Assembly (NCBI GenBank): GCA_035578155.1
Contig: JAPWDM010000008.1
Location: forward strand, 4,299,347-4,363,346
Direction: 5' to 3'
Length of the DNA stretch: 64,000 nucleotides
Origin: Brachynemurus nebulosus
Lineage: Eukaryota; Arthropoda; Insecta; Neuroptera; Myrmeleontidae
Numbering within the stretch: the stretch's first letter is position 1; each line of letters starts with the position of its first letter. The translations under genes were made by a program, and so were the position numbers. The notes beneath the pieces are model-generated. The model saw only the letters and a list, made by a program, of their open reading frames with translations, did not search any database and was not told the origin of the DNA. Of the stretch, positions 46,592-57,755 are shown piece by piece.

Positions 46592-46886
46592 TAAAATTCA
46601 CATAGTCTTTGAAAAATTATCACAACTGGATCGGCTGGGACACGAACCCGGATCTCTTGGTTACTAGCCAAGTACCTTACCAATTAGGCCACCGACAGAA
46701 CGGTCGGTGGCCTAATAACATAATGAACTGGCCATTTGCAAAGGTACATCGAGTGTTCAAGTATCAGCCAAAGCTGGACATTAAGTGAACATATGAATAT
46801 TGGTGTATGTTTAAAATACGGACAAAAGTCCGCCATACATTAAAAATGTTTCACAGGCACTCGATAACATTTGAAATTAAAAAATT
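46592..46886 (-). mobile_element. tRNA-bearing hairpin retroposon, copy 3
   Basis: TCAGTTAAT is duplicated exactly at 46583-46591 and 46887-46895, flanking an element with the same order as 19718-20046 (tRNA-like module, then CACAGGCACTCGATAACATT near the other end). It splits the hAT transposase frame between residues SVN and LYEQL. Confidence 0.75.
46628..46697 (-). tRNA. tRNA-Thr(AGT)-like module inside a retroposon
   Basis: The - strand has the same fold as 19757-19827, but the anticodon loop is CTAGTAA (anticodon AGT) and the T loop is TTCGTGT. The acceptor stem is less complete (GTCGG against CCGAT). A duplicate of its end (CGGTCGGTGGCCTAATAACA) follows at 46704-46723. Likely not a functional tRNA. 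Confidence 0.45.
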
Positions 46887-47219
46887 TCAGTTAATCTTTA
46901 TGAACAATTAACTGCACTGAAAACATGCTTAAAATCTGAAATTCAAAAAATTCATTCCATTAAGGAGCTCATGGAATTATTGCTGATAAAATTCAATAGC
47001 CTTGCATCCAGTTTTCCGGAGGTAATAACAGCATGCTTTCTATTCTTGACCCTTCCAGTTACAACCGCAACAGCTGAAAGAAGTTTTTCAACATTAAAAC
47101 TGATAAAAAATTACCTAAGGACTTCGATGGGGCCGGAACGGCTATCAGACTTGTCACTATTGTCTATAGAGGCAGAAATTTTGAAAAAAAAAACTGAAAC
47201 CGTCTTCAACTATAGATGA
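46887..47219 (+). pseudogene. hAT transposase C-terminal (dimerisation) fragment
   Basis: The frame reads SVNLYEQLTALKTC... into LPVTTATAERSFSTLKLIKN and YLRTSMGPERLSDLSLLSIE, the conserved C-terminal dimerisation region of hAT transposases (ZMYM-type relatives). The stop is at 47217-47219. The catalytic RNase H-like core and the BED/TTF finger are absent. This is a transposon relic, not a host gene. Confidence 0.85.
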
Positions 47220-47699
47220 TCTAATAAATCAATTTGCCGAAAAAAGGCAAGAAAAGTGTATATTTAATTTGAATTGTTTGGCTAGCTCAATTTCTAGGAG
47301 GAAGCGATAATTTAATGCAAGCATTTTTGCTTCTTTTGTGAGAAATCTTTACCCTTCATTTGGGCCCCCCAACTAATTTTGATACAGGGCCCCTCCAAGG
47401 CACGCCACGCCTCTGGACAAAACATAAATGTTGTACGCTTAGAGAAATCATATAGAGGATGTTTCGCTACACAATTTATTTTTATATAAAAATTAAAATA
47501 GTTTTATTAAAATAACTTTCTAATAATATTTTCTGGCTGCATAATATTTATTCCTAATTGTATGCTTGGAAATGGGGAATTTGACTAATTTTGGGAATAC
47601 GCATATTTATGTATTATGCATGTACACAATTGTAATTTTTAAAAATGTTAAATAATTGTGTAAGTTAATGTTTAAATTTTCAATTCTAAACAAAATTTA

Positions 47700-48858
47700 T
47701 ACGTACACCACAAATCCAGTTTTACGTAGCGGTCGGTGCAAATTTAAGGAGAAGTACGTAAAATCGGAAGATCAGGGGCGTCGGTAAACTTTTGTTTCGG
47801 GGGTTGGTAAATATTATTTATTTGAACTTATTTAAAACAGTATAATCTTAAGAGACAGTTTACACCTAAAATTCGGTTGATTCATCGGATTCATCGGCGT
47901 AAAACGCGCCAAATAGCGGAAGCTGACAAAAATTCTAGAATATTCTACTCGTGAACTAGCAAAGATACCAAAAAACAAACTTCACTATTGAATTGGGCAC
48001 TAAAAATTAGATTAAGCAGCGCATTTTGACAAAAATTCTAGAATGTTCTATTCGTCAACTAACAAAGATATCGAAAAATCAATTGCATCATTTAATTGGT
48101 CATCGAATAAGAGACGGAATAGCACATTTTGATAAATGTTCTAGAATATTCGATTCGTCAAATAGCAACAATTGTTTGTCAAAATGGGATATTTGGTTTA
48201 CATTAGTTTAATTTCGCTTGGACAATTAAGTGGTGCAGTAGATTTTCCAATATATTTGTTAGTTGACAAATAGAATATTCTAGAACATTTCTCAAAATGT
48301 GTTATTTGGTCTCTTTTTTGGTAGCCAATTCAATGGCGACGTCCGTTTTTGAATATATTTGCTAGTTGACGAATAGAATATTCCAGAATATTTGTCAAAA
48401 TGTGTAATTTAATCTCTTTTTCAACGCACAATTAAATGGTACAATTGATTTTTCAATATCTTTGCTAGTTGACAAATAGAACATTCTAGAATTTTTGTCA
48501 AACTACACTGTTTGATCTCATTTTTAATGACCAATTCAACGGTGAAGTCTGTTTTTTAATATCTCTGCTAGTTGACGATTAGAATATTCTAGAATTTTAC
48601 GTTGCTCATTTTGCATTTGCATTTTGCATATTACGTATACAGAATATGTGCATATATATCTGCAGTGAAATTTTAAAATTTTTAAAGGCTACGAGACCCT
48701 CAGAGACAGTATTACCTACGGTCCTGACTCTGGCTTGGTACATAAATTTTCACCAACACAGACAAACAACAATATATCTGTGAGAGGAGAACCCCACTAA
48801 ATCGCTGACGTCACTACGTAAAATCGGAGTACGTACCATTGGATGGCCACTGTAATTT
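47700..48858. mobile_element. Fold-back element with seven HSE-like sites at 103-bp period
   Basis: Three sites of form TTCTAGAATRTTC start at 47933, 48036 and 48139. Four inverted sites of form GAAYATTCYAGAA start at 48273, 48376, 48479 and 48582. All intervals within each set are exactly 103 bp, and the sets mirror each other about 48212. All seven match the three-unit heat-shock element. The right half is the inverted copy of 21752-22425. Flanking spacer matches other units across the insertion. Confidence 0.8.
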
Positions 48859-48964
48859 TATTCACACCTTTGTATAATATAAATCTTGATACAACAGTGG
48901 GTAATTGTTTTTTATTTGAAATTCCTGGATTTATCAACAAATAATGAAAAACTAAAAATACCGT

Positions 48965-49125
48965 TTTAAAATTATAATAATATCTTACATGTTATATTAT
49001 AGCTTAACATTTATATAGCTTAATAAATAATGTGAAGAAATTATTAACTTATTCTTGTATACATGTAATAATATCCGGAAACTGATTCAAGAACAAGTCA
49101 TAACACCATAATGGCTGAATCAAAA
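48965..49125 (+). repeat. Shared upstream spacer block, copy 5 of 7
   Basis: A diverged copy that lacks the TATCCCATCTGACCC word but keeps AATAATGTGAAGAAATTATT and CATAACACCATAATGG. It opens the ZNF-8 unit. Confidence 0.65.
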
Positions 49126-49367
49126 AATATAAGAAATAAAACGAATATCACTTTTTTTCTTTCAAAATTTTCCAGTTTCTAGTCAAGAAAGTAAAATTGT
49201 ATTATCACTATTATATTTCGGTAATAATTATTTGAAAACGTTACTACGGATGCCATCGGTTGTTGCATTGATTACTATATTACAGAATACTATTTGGTCG
49301 TATCTGGCTGCCTCAATTATACATTGATATAATTGGATATATAATATGTTCATTGGTCTGTGTATAA

Positions 49368-51834
49368 GGCTAAGGCTACACGAGCGTTTTTTAACGCCTA
49401 GTTTTGAGCGTTAAATAACGTTAGTAATATGGGCAACATTGATATGAATTTAAGTAGCTACACGTAACGGAAATTATCTCTCAGTCTGGAAAGAAGAGCA
49501 CACGTTCTCAAGGTCATAACGCTTGGAGATTGGTCTGGGCGGTCCAGACCTATATCGCGCAGAGTTGTGCGTGTAATTTACTTCGGATAAATTACACAGT
49601 TTTTTACATATAAAAAACTTTGTAATTTACACATACTTGTTTTGACAAAAAAAACTGTAAAAAATGTAGAAAACTACATTTTTTAAATTTAATACATTTG
49701 TAAGCGTTACTGATGGTATTCCATATTTGCTGTTGAAGTATTTGCTATATTTGCAAAGTAAAACTTAATACTTAAGTAATTTGAAAATTAAAAATATAAA
49801 TGGGGACAAACAGGAAAAAGAAAGGTTAGTTTTGATAGAACAGTTTATTTAAGAATTCAATATTTAAAAGATTTTTATTTATTCAGTTAAATTTTATTAA
49901 AGGTATCAATCACCTTCATCATCATTATCATCAGTGATTTTATTGTTATTATAATAATTTAAAGAGAGATAAATAGTATGTAGTACCTAGTTTTTTTGAT
50001 TTGTCAAAACTCAGTTTGTTAATTTGGAAATTTAAAGCTTTGTAGTCAGTTGTGGATGGCCTTCCACCAGCAGAAAATCATTTTTGTGTCGACATTTTGT
50101 TTACACGTTTTTTCATGTGAACTTATAAACAAGTAATAACCGTCAAAATAAATTGTTTGTCAGTGAAATGACAAATGATTTAAGTATTTTACATTTTTTA
50201 CAAATTTCTACAATTTTTTACGATTTGTTACGTATTTTACAATTTTTTACATAAAAATGTAAAAAACTGTTCTTTTTACATCACATGGCACAACTCTAGT
50301 TGCGATAAAAAACGCGTGTGACCATTGATATAGAAGAATATGGATGGAGACTATTTCTTAAGAGAGGGACAAGATATAGTTTAATATGATATGTTAGAAT
50401 GAATACGTAGATTCTTTTGAATGTACCACAAAAAATAAAAAACAAAAGAGTAAATATACACTATAACACGTGCAAATAAGCACTAAACATCCAGTCCTAC
50501 AAAAAATTAAATTTAAAATAAAATTAGTAAACGTAATACACCGTAAATATAATATTTGGGTAAGTAAATATTGTATTGATCAGTAAATGCAACCATTTCT
50601 AGGGAAAATTTGTTAATTTTTCTACATTTTTCATCTAAAAAAACAGGTTTATAATAAGCGGAAAAATACCAATTTTGACATTACACAAAGTAAAGGAAAT
50701 ATCGAAAAAGGAATCATTCTACGTAAATAAGGAATTCGTTTTTTAGTTAAAATATGTGATAATAACGACAAAAATTTTAAAAATATTGTAAAAAATAAAA
50801 TTATGTAAAAATTAAAATATAGGTTAGATTGACCCTTCATTTCAGTAGCGTCTTATATGTAAAATTAATGAGCATATAAAAATTTAACTTCAAGATCATG
50901 TATTTTGTTTGTATTTATTTATTTATTAATAAAATGATAATTTAATAACTGTATAGTTTTATTTGTGTTTGTGTCTACTTTTATCAAAAAGATATGTCTT
51001 ATTAGTGATGGAAAATTATAAACCAAAACGCAATCTTTTTACAAAAATTGTTATAAATTGTAAATAATCGATTAATTTGAGCAATTTTTGTTTTCAGTTT
51101 ATGGTAATTTATAATATTCTTTAAGCACCGTTAAAAAATACAATAATTTAGTAGACAATTAAGAATTCGAAAAATTAACTGATAAAATAGTCGAACAGCA
51201 TTCTTAAGGAGTTGATTATTGAATTAACTAGAACAGATATTAAAAATAATTAATTAATTGTTTATGTTTTTATATAGAAATCACAATTATAAGAAAAATA
51301 TACTAAATATATTGTTTTAAAAGCAATGGCAATGTTTTAATTAAATTAAAACCGTTACTGTATATTTACAAAATGACGTCATTCATAATACGCACGTTTA
51401 ATATTCATAATATGTTGATCAGTATTTTGGGAAATGCTCCTTCCTTTACAATATTATATACCTCTCCTTCTTCCATGCGTGTGACGCATCGGGCTGGCCA
51501 CACGAGCGACAAATAACGTATAACGCTATTAACGTCAAATACAAAATTCGCCATATTTATACCCCATATGTATTGAGAGATACAGATTGATGACGATTCA
51601 GTTTCATTCTGTTTTCATACTTCAAATTTATAACACAATAAATATTGAAATGAAATTGGTCGATAATGAGCTATTAATTCTTAAAGTTGAAAAGCACTAA
51701 TGGCGTTATTTATCACTCGTGTACCCGCAGATCATCGTTAAAAAACGTCGCGTTAATTTTCGCTCAAGAATAGGCGTTAAAAAACACTCGTGTAGCCGGG
51801 GATCAGCGTTAAAAAACGCTCGTTAGCCTTAGCC
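49368..51834. mobile_element. 2.5-kb PIF/Harbinger-type element upstream of ZNF-8
   Basis: The ends are inverted: GGCTAAGGCTACACGAGCG and its near-complement, with TAA on both flanks (49365-49367, 51835-51837). ZNF-9 shows the empty site at about 57126 (GTGCATAAGCAATATTT), just before its promoter block. The interior contains CGTTAAAAAACG-type words, a second copy of the 1.15-kb repeat (50345-51478, inverted to 12755-13925) and an inner element at about 49557-50303 with AGAGTTGTGC ends. No transposase is seen. Confidence 0.75.
50345..51478 (-). repeat. Dispersed ~1.15-kb repeat, copy B
   Basis: Inverted relative to 12755-13925, with matching landmarks throughout, including the AATGACGTCATT area near 51370. 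It lies nested in the element above. Confidence 0.75.
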
Positions 51835-51851
51835 TAACGCGTTATTTTTGT

Positions 51852-51920
51852 TTGAAATCAGAGTCCTCTGGTTTGTAACGGTGCACGCTCTGTTACGTTA
51901 CTTTTTTTCTGGCGAATGAA
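51852..51920 (+). promoter_or_regulatory. ZNF-8 shared promoter block
   Basis: Full copy (GAAATCAGAGTCCTCTGG, GTAACGGTGCACGCTCTG, CTGGCGAATGAATGTG). The PIF/Harbinger-type element ends 15-20 bp upstream, so anything farther upstream has been displaced by 2.5 kb. Confidence 0.7.
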
Positions 51921-52098
51921 TGTGATGTTGTTAGTAAACTGCAAACTGCACCTGACACATAACCTGACGACTCTAGGAATTAACGTCATTCATGTTGTTG
52001 CTAAAAGTCAAAAAGTAGTAAGTTATTATTATAAACCAAACTGCATCAGTTTTAAAGCATTAAGTAATTATTTGTGAATAACAAAACAGAAATTCGAA

Positions 52099-52287
52099 AT
52101 GGAGAATTCGGTCAGTGAATTCGGTTTTCATACAGTTTTCATTAAAATGGAGAAAGATGAAGTGGATGAAGACGATTTTGGGTTATCAGCAGAAACTAAA
52201 ATTTCTAAACCAACTAAATTATCACAAGAAAATAGTTTGACGAATAAAAGAGATCTTGTGGACTTACAGGAGCAAAATATAAAATTG
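52099..52287 (+). CDS. ZNF-8 exon 1: acidic N-terminus
   Basis: The exon encodes 63 residues, MENSVSEFGFHTVFIKMEKD through LVDLQEQNIKL, then a GTAAGA donor at 52288. The leader (AACAAAACAGAAATTCGAAA before the ATG) matches ZNF-9. It has a single acidic unit with an IKME SUMO-consensus match. Confidence 0.8.
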
Positions 52288-53986
52288 GTAAGAATTAGAC
52301 AGACATACTAGATTTGAGTCATAAAGAATGACGGTCCATAAGAATGAATTTTAACCGTAAGAAGTTTTAATTTCGTATTTATTTATATGCAAAGTGTGAT
52401 CACTGCCAATAAAAAAAAATACAGGTTTACTAAAAAACTTTTAGCAATTCCGGGACTAAAATACATGATTTAGTCTCTCATAACAGGGAGTAAAGTGCCT
52501 CTTTTAGTCTCAAGGGACTAAATAGTATGTTATACACCAAGAGACTAAAGTGTGAGTTTTAATCCCGAGTGTGAACTTTGTTGCCCTCGGGGCTTTACAG
52601 ACCCGAGGGCAACAAATCACACAAGAGATGGGAAAAAAAACTCTTTAGTCCTGTGGTGTATATAATTTTTTGCAATTCCGAATCATATAAAATTATAAAA
52701 ATTGAAAAAAAATATTTATATGTTATTCAAATTGTATGTAATAATATTCTATCAAGTATACTTTGGATAAATCAATCGAATAGGGTACTTGACTGCAATT
52801 GAGAAATGATTCGAAATGCTTTGTTCTTACGTATAAATTAGTTCATTACTGTTAAATTTTTAAAAATCTTCAAAAAAACCATTGTTCAATTTTAAATGAA
52901 CAAATTGTCGGGAAAAACGACTTGGCGTAATGACGTATGCAATGACGTCACGATTTAACTGAAACAGATGTCGCTTTCATTCATGTCAACATTTATCAAC
53001 ATGGTTTCAAATTTGTACACAATATTCAGCAGTCGTCATGCTCAGTTTTAGTGGTATTTACAACTTTCAACTTTGTTATCTTCTTCATTTATCATCACTG
53101 TAAGATTTTCATGAAGCCCTACAAGTGTTAAATACACTTTAAGAAAACAGTTTGACGCAATTTTAAAATTGTAGCAAAAAATAAAACATTTTTAACATAA
53201 TATTTAAAACAAGTTGATTAGGATATTTTACGTATTAAGTGACGATGTATTCCTTCCATCAATCTTTTTTGAGTGCAAAATTAATTGCAAACCAAAAAGT
53301 TCAAAATAAATTACAAAGAAAAACAATTTCTTTTGGTCAGTTAGAATTGTAAAAATGTCACAATGAAAATGCAATTTGTCATAGACGATACGTAACTACA
53401 GTAATAAGATCTGCTATAATATCACTGCGTTTTTATTCATTTAAATGAAGGCTAAAAATTTATAATTTTCAAAATCAAATTTTTAAATAACTAAAGAATA
53501 TTTTTATTTGTCACTACTAAAATTGAATATATTTAAGGATAATACATAAAATTATTCAACATTTAAAACAAATTTTGAATACAGTCAAGTACCGTATTGT
53601 ACAATACAATATACATAACTGTTTGTCTTTATCTACAAGTTTGAATTTGTTTATTATTTTAAATTATCTAGCAACGCCATTTAAGTTAAATTTCTGTAAA
53701 TTGTGCTTGCTGATTGGTTTAGAAGCGGAAGCAAAATATTTTTTTAATCCCTTGGGACTAAAAGTGAATTTTTTAATCCCTTGGGACTAAAAGTGGCACT
53801 TCACGCCCTATTATGAGGGACTAAATCATTTCTTTTAGTCCCGGAATTGCAAAAAATACTTTTTGCAATTCTACAGTTTCAAATTTAACTCATTTTTAGA
53901 ATCAAAATCTGATGTTGTGGACCGCCATCATCCTTTCCGAATAAAATTATGCAAATATTTTAAATAACGTATTTATAATATTTTAG
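52288..53986 (+). other. ZNF-8 intron
   Basis: Inverted copies of a GGGACTAAA-rich repeat bracket most of the intron: GCAATTCCGGGACTAAAA near 52445, and its complement near 53850. The left copy also survives in the ZNF-4 to ZNF-7 introns. Positions 52566-52622 form a hairpin (GTTGCCCTCGG against CCGAGGGCAAC). A TA-target MITE occupies 52783-53594. The acceptor TTTTAG ends at 53986. Confidence 0.65.
52783..53594. mobile_element. TA-target MITE, GGTACTTGACT family, copy 2
   Basis: The ends GGGTACTTGACTGCAATT and ACAGTCAAGTACCG abut TA (52781-52782, 53595-53596). The inside contains TGACGTCA and is shared with copies 1 and 3. Confidence 0.75.
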
Positions 53987-54502
53987 GAACGGACTGAATC
54001 TTCAGCAGATTCAAACAGTTTACGTACGAAAATTGAAATTGAACAAGATCAAATAGATGAAGATGTTTCAAAAGAATTAGCTAATAAAAAAATTGCATAT
54101 GTTCATAAAAAACTATTTCAGTGTAACATATGTACTAAGACATTTATTCGTCCAAGTAATTTAAAGACACATAACAGAATTCACAGTGGTGAAAAACCGT
54201 ACGAATGTCATGTTTGTTCGAAAACATTTAGTCAGTTCAGTAATTTAAAAAGGCATGAAAGAGGTCACAGTGGTGAAAAACCTTATAAATGTAATGTATG
54301 TTCGAAAACATTTAGTGATTTAAGTCATACAAAAAGACATGAAAGAATTCATAGCAGTGAAAAACCATACCAGTGTAATATATGTAATAAAACATTTATT
54401 TATAACGCATTCACTTATTCACATGATTTAAGGAAACATGAAATAGTACATATAGGAGAAAAATCTAGGGGTGTGCGAATAGTATCGAATCGAATCGAAT
54501 AA
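53987..54502 (+). CDS. ZNF-8 exon 2: four-finger C2H2 protein truncated by a transposon
   Basis: The exon is open from the acceptor junction through four fingers to TAA at 54500-54502 (171 residues; about 234 spliced). It has no in-frame ATG near its start. It opens ERTESSADSNSLRTKIEIEQ; the usual IKIE has become IEIE, so the exon 2 SUMO-consensus match is lost. Finger 4 has five extra residues between its second Cys and first His (IYNAFTYSHDLRKH), which should disturb folding. After HIGEKS the frame enters a hAT-like transposon end at about 54468, which supplies about ten residues (RGVRIVSNRIE) and the stop. No finger sequence was found on the far side of the insertion. Confidence 0.75.
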   Translation, partial: ERTESSADSNSLRTKIEIEQDQIDEDVSKELANKKIAYVHKKLFQCNICTKTFIRPSNLKTHNRIHSGEKPYECHVCSKTFSQFSNLKRHERGHSGEKPYKCNVCSKTFSDLSHTKRHERIHSSEKPYQCNICNKTFIYNAFTYSHDLRKHEIVHIGEKSRGVRIVSNRIE

Positions 54503-55230
54503 TTCGATTTTTCGAGTAGGTAGTTCAATTTTTTTTTTATTCTTGACCTTAGACATACTAATATTTGCAATAATATAATAGGGTACCTGACTTAATTTAA
54601 AATTTTTTTGAAATATTAAATAATTTTATGAATTACTCGTAAATATATATAATTTTAGTAGTGATAAATAAAAATATTCTTTAGTTATTTAAAAATTCTA
54701 CTTTGAAAATGACAAATTTTTAACCTTCATTTAAACGAGTAAAAACGCGCCGTTACATTAAAATGACGTCATATTTTGTAGCAAATATGACAAATAACAT
54801 AGAGAAGATAAGTAACATGTAACTGATGTAAATAGTTACTATAGTTTAGTGCATAATTTTTACACGTTTGTTAAATATTATTTCGACTGGACACAATAAT
54901 TGTAAATATTGCAAAACAAAAAGCCTAACATCTATTGAAAATATGTTTTTGTTAAAAATGTTGTAAAACGTTTTCTAACGTTACAGTAGTGCGAACACAT
55001 TAATATTTGCTTGCATCAAAATGTGACGTCATCGCATACGTCACTACGGTGGATCGTTTTTCATGCCAATTTATTCATTTAAAATTGGACAGTGTTTTTT
55101 TTTTTACGATTTTCAAAAATTTATTAAAAATTAATTAGTTAATATGCAAAAACAAAGCATTTAGAATCATCTTTTAATTGTAGTCAAGTACCCTATTATT
55201 AACATGACTTATAGAAGTGAGTCATTCAAA
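54468..55230 (+). mobile_element. hAT-like element fragment in ZNF-8 exon 2
   Basis: It begins TAGGGGTGTGCGAAT followed by TCGAATCGAAT words. An inverted relative lies at about 61680-61888 (AATTATTCGATATTTCCCACCCCTAG end). The far end and TSD were not found, and a TA-target MITE (54581-55193) is inserted inside. The 61690 copy shows the empty site (TGCAATAATTATTAACATG, complementary strand). Confidence 0.6.
54581..55193. mobile_element. TA-target MITE, GGTACTTGACT family, copy 3
   Basis: The ends GGGTACCTGACTTAATT and AGTCAAGTACCC abut TA (54579-54580, 55194-55195). This is the smallest and cleanest copy. It shares TGACGTCA words with copies 1 and 2. Confidence 0.8.
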
Positions 55231-55632
55231 ATTGTTGAATCTTTATAAAGTTTATACGAAAGAAAAAAATCGGAACCATTACAATAATTTCCTAAATTGA
55301 AATTACATAATAAAATGCGTACATCAAATCAAACTAGTAGTGGTAGCAATGGGTAGCACTAATATTCTCCTGTCAGTTATTTAATATTTAAGTGTGTGTG
55401 TGTGAATTGGCAATTGTGTTTTCCATACGAAACAATATTTTATTATTATTGCATAATATATTATTTTTAACAAAAAATATATTATTTTACTAATTAATAA
55501 ATGTATCTTAATAATTTGTGTTCAATTATTCCTTCCCATTTTCCCTATTACATATGGCGGATCAAACAACCAATCAAAAATTGGCCATGAGGTGTCCTAA
55601 CTCTTATTATAGGAACTCTAAGGGTGTCTACA

Positions 55633-56002
55633 CCATAGAGCACTAGAGATAAAATACCTATCTCTATACTACTGGAACGAGTGTAACCAGTTGAGATAGA
55701 AAATATGTTGTATACGTGCACGGTGTTTACTTTGTATTTGTGCGGTAAACTCTGTTAGTGTGAGTGATTGGAGGTGGTGATAGCCGTCACGTGACCCTGG
55801 TTCGCATACATATGCGTAATACCACAACGCTACTTGTGCGGGTTCTACAATGCTAACAACAATCAAATCCATTGTTGTTTGACTGACCTACACTCAGCGA
55901 CGGGTACTGAGCAAGTGACTACTAAGCAGCCTAAGATGCACATAAATGCCCATAAGTGATTGCAGAAAAGAGATAGTTGTATTCGTTCTATTTGTTCTAT
56001 GG
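55633..56002. mobile_element. 370-bp MITE, CCATAGAG family
   Basis: The ends CCATAGAGCACTAGAGAT and TCTATTTGTTCTATGG are imperfect inverted copies. Its right part (GATTGCAGAAAAGAGATAGT) matches 61480 and 63920. No TSD was found. Confidence 0.6.
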
Positions 56003-57140
56003 TAAGAGATACAGCAAAAAGCTCCCTTTACATTTTACCGATAGCTACGGTTCCTCTCTTCACACTCAACTCCAAGGCTGCGATCGTGCCTGACAATCAA
56101 TGAAATAAGGAATAAGAAATAAAAAATAAGGAATAAGAAGTATGCCATCTAGTGACGTTGAGTGGAACTTTAAGGTAACTGCTCATAGATATAAATATGT
56201 AGGTACTTTTGTACGTCAAAATTCGTGATTTTTTCACTTTAGTGACAAAAGAAGTCATCACGAACGTTATTTTTTCATGAATTTTGATGTACAAAAATAC
56301 CTAAACACACATACCTATGGGCAGTTACGTTAAAAAAATTTTACCATGTGGCTTGTTTAAAAGGGTTAAAATTATAATAATATCTTACATGTTATATTAT
56401 TTATACGTTTATATTGCTTAATGAATAATGTGAGGAAATTATTAACTTCTTCTTACATATATAATAATATTATCCCATCTGACCCTTCCGGAAACTGTTC
56501 CAAGAACTCATAACACCATAATGGCTGAAATACAAAGCGTAAAGCCAGTTTGCAGGCATTTTTCTTGAGGCCGGTAACAGGGTGAGACGCGTGAGATTTA
56601 AGAAATATAATGTATTGTCCATTTTTGAGCAAATGCGACTATAATTAGTGTAGAACATAATTTGTATACGTACATATTATGAAAATAAAACCAATACGAC
56701 TTTTTTTCTTTCAAAATTCTGCAGTTTCTCATTATCAATATTTTGGCAATAAATTATTTGAAAACATTACTACGGATACCATCGGTTACTCCATTGATTA
56801 CTATATTACAGAATACTATCCGGTCGTATCTGGATGTCTCAATTATACATTGATATAATTAGTCTATATTATAATATAATATATAATATGGTTCATTTAA
56901 GTTAAATTTAACCATGCTTCATCACTTTGAATTTAAATAATTTCCGTTTTCTTGGCTTTATCTGTTTTATTATTGCATTTATGTAAATTTTAAATTTGCA
57001 GTTTATTTTTAGAAAAGAATAGAAGATTGATTTGTTTCGAATATAAGAATTATTTAATTTTTTAACGAAAGCTCATGATCAATTGTATCTGAACTGAGCT
57101 ATAATATGTTCATTGGTATGTGCATAAGCAATATTTTTCT
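56003..57140. other. Spacer before ZNF-9
   Basis: It contains a short inverted repeat near 56170-56330 (CATAGATATAAATATGTAGG and a complementary stretch) and shared spacer block copy 6 at 56367-56530. Its 3' part resembles 49140-49360 before ZNF-8. No gene is seen. Confidence 0.5.
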
Positions 57141-57210
57141 TTGAAATCAGAGTCCTCTGGTTTGTAACGGTGCACGCTCTGTTACGTTACATCTTTTCTG
57201 GCGAATGAAC
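57141..57210 (+). promoter_or_regulatory. ZNF-9 shared promoter block
   Basis: Full copy (GAAATCAGAGTCCTCTGG, GTAACGGTGCACGCTCTG, CTGGCGAATGAACTTT), followed by the same leader type as ZNF-8. Confidence 0.7.
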
Positions 57211-57389
57211 TTTTATGTGTTGTTATTAGTAAACTGCACCACTGACCCCAGAAATTAATTAACGTCATTTACGTTACTAAAAAGTAAAATAAAAAAAAAG
57301 TAGTCAATTATTATAGACCATATAAACTACCTCAGTTTTAAAGCATTAAATAAATAGTTATTTGTGAATAACAAAAACAGAAATCCGAG

Positions 57390-57755
57390 ATGGAGAATTC
57401 GATCTATGATTGTTTTCATACATTTGAAGTTAAAGTGGAGAAAGATGAAGTGAATGAATCAGCTCATGAAATTGATCATACAAATAAAATTAAAGTGGAG
57501 CAAGATGAAATGAATGAATCGGTGTACGAAATTGATCATACATCTAAGATTAAAGTGGAGAAAAATGAAGTGAATGAATTGGTCCACGAAGTTGATCATA
57601 CATTTGAAATTAAAGTGGAGAAAGATGAAGAAGATGAAAACAGTTTTGAGTTATCAACAGAAACTAAAATTTTTGAACCAACTAAATTAACACAAGAAAA
57701 TAGTTTGACGGATAAAAAAGAGCTTGCGGACTTACAGGAACAAAATATAAAATTG
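57390..57755 (+). CDS. ZNF-9 exon 1: acidic N-terminus with 20-residue repeats
   Basis: The exon encodes 122 residues, MENSIYDCFHTFEVKVEKDE through LADLQEQNIKL, then a GTAAGT donor at 57756. Residues 13-72 are three 20-residue units (xIKVExDEx-NESxxEIDHTx), followed by a partial fourth leading into the NSFELSTETK stretch. Four VKVE/IKVE sites fit the SUMO consensus. It pairs with ZNF-2 in having the expanded repeat. Confidence 0.8.

Larger units (their letters stand above)
46244..47415 (+). mobile_element. hAT element with transposase remnant, 8-bp TSD
   Basis: The ends are CAGGGGCGTGGC and GCCACGCCTCTG. GACAAAAC is duplicated exactly at 46236-46243 and 47416-47423. It contains the 3' part of a hAT transposase reading frame, interrupted by a tRNA-bearing retroposon at 46592-46886. 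It is a deletion derivative and cannot make full transposase. Confidence 0.9.

Noticed and set aside
46971..47219. Host gene encoding an 82-residue protein
   Set aside because: It is the C-terminal dimerisation region of a hAT transposase inside an element with hAT ends and TSD.
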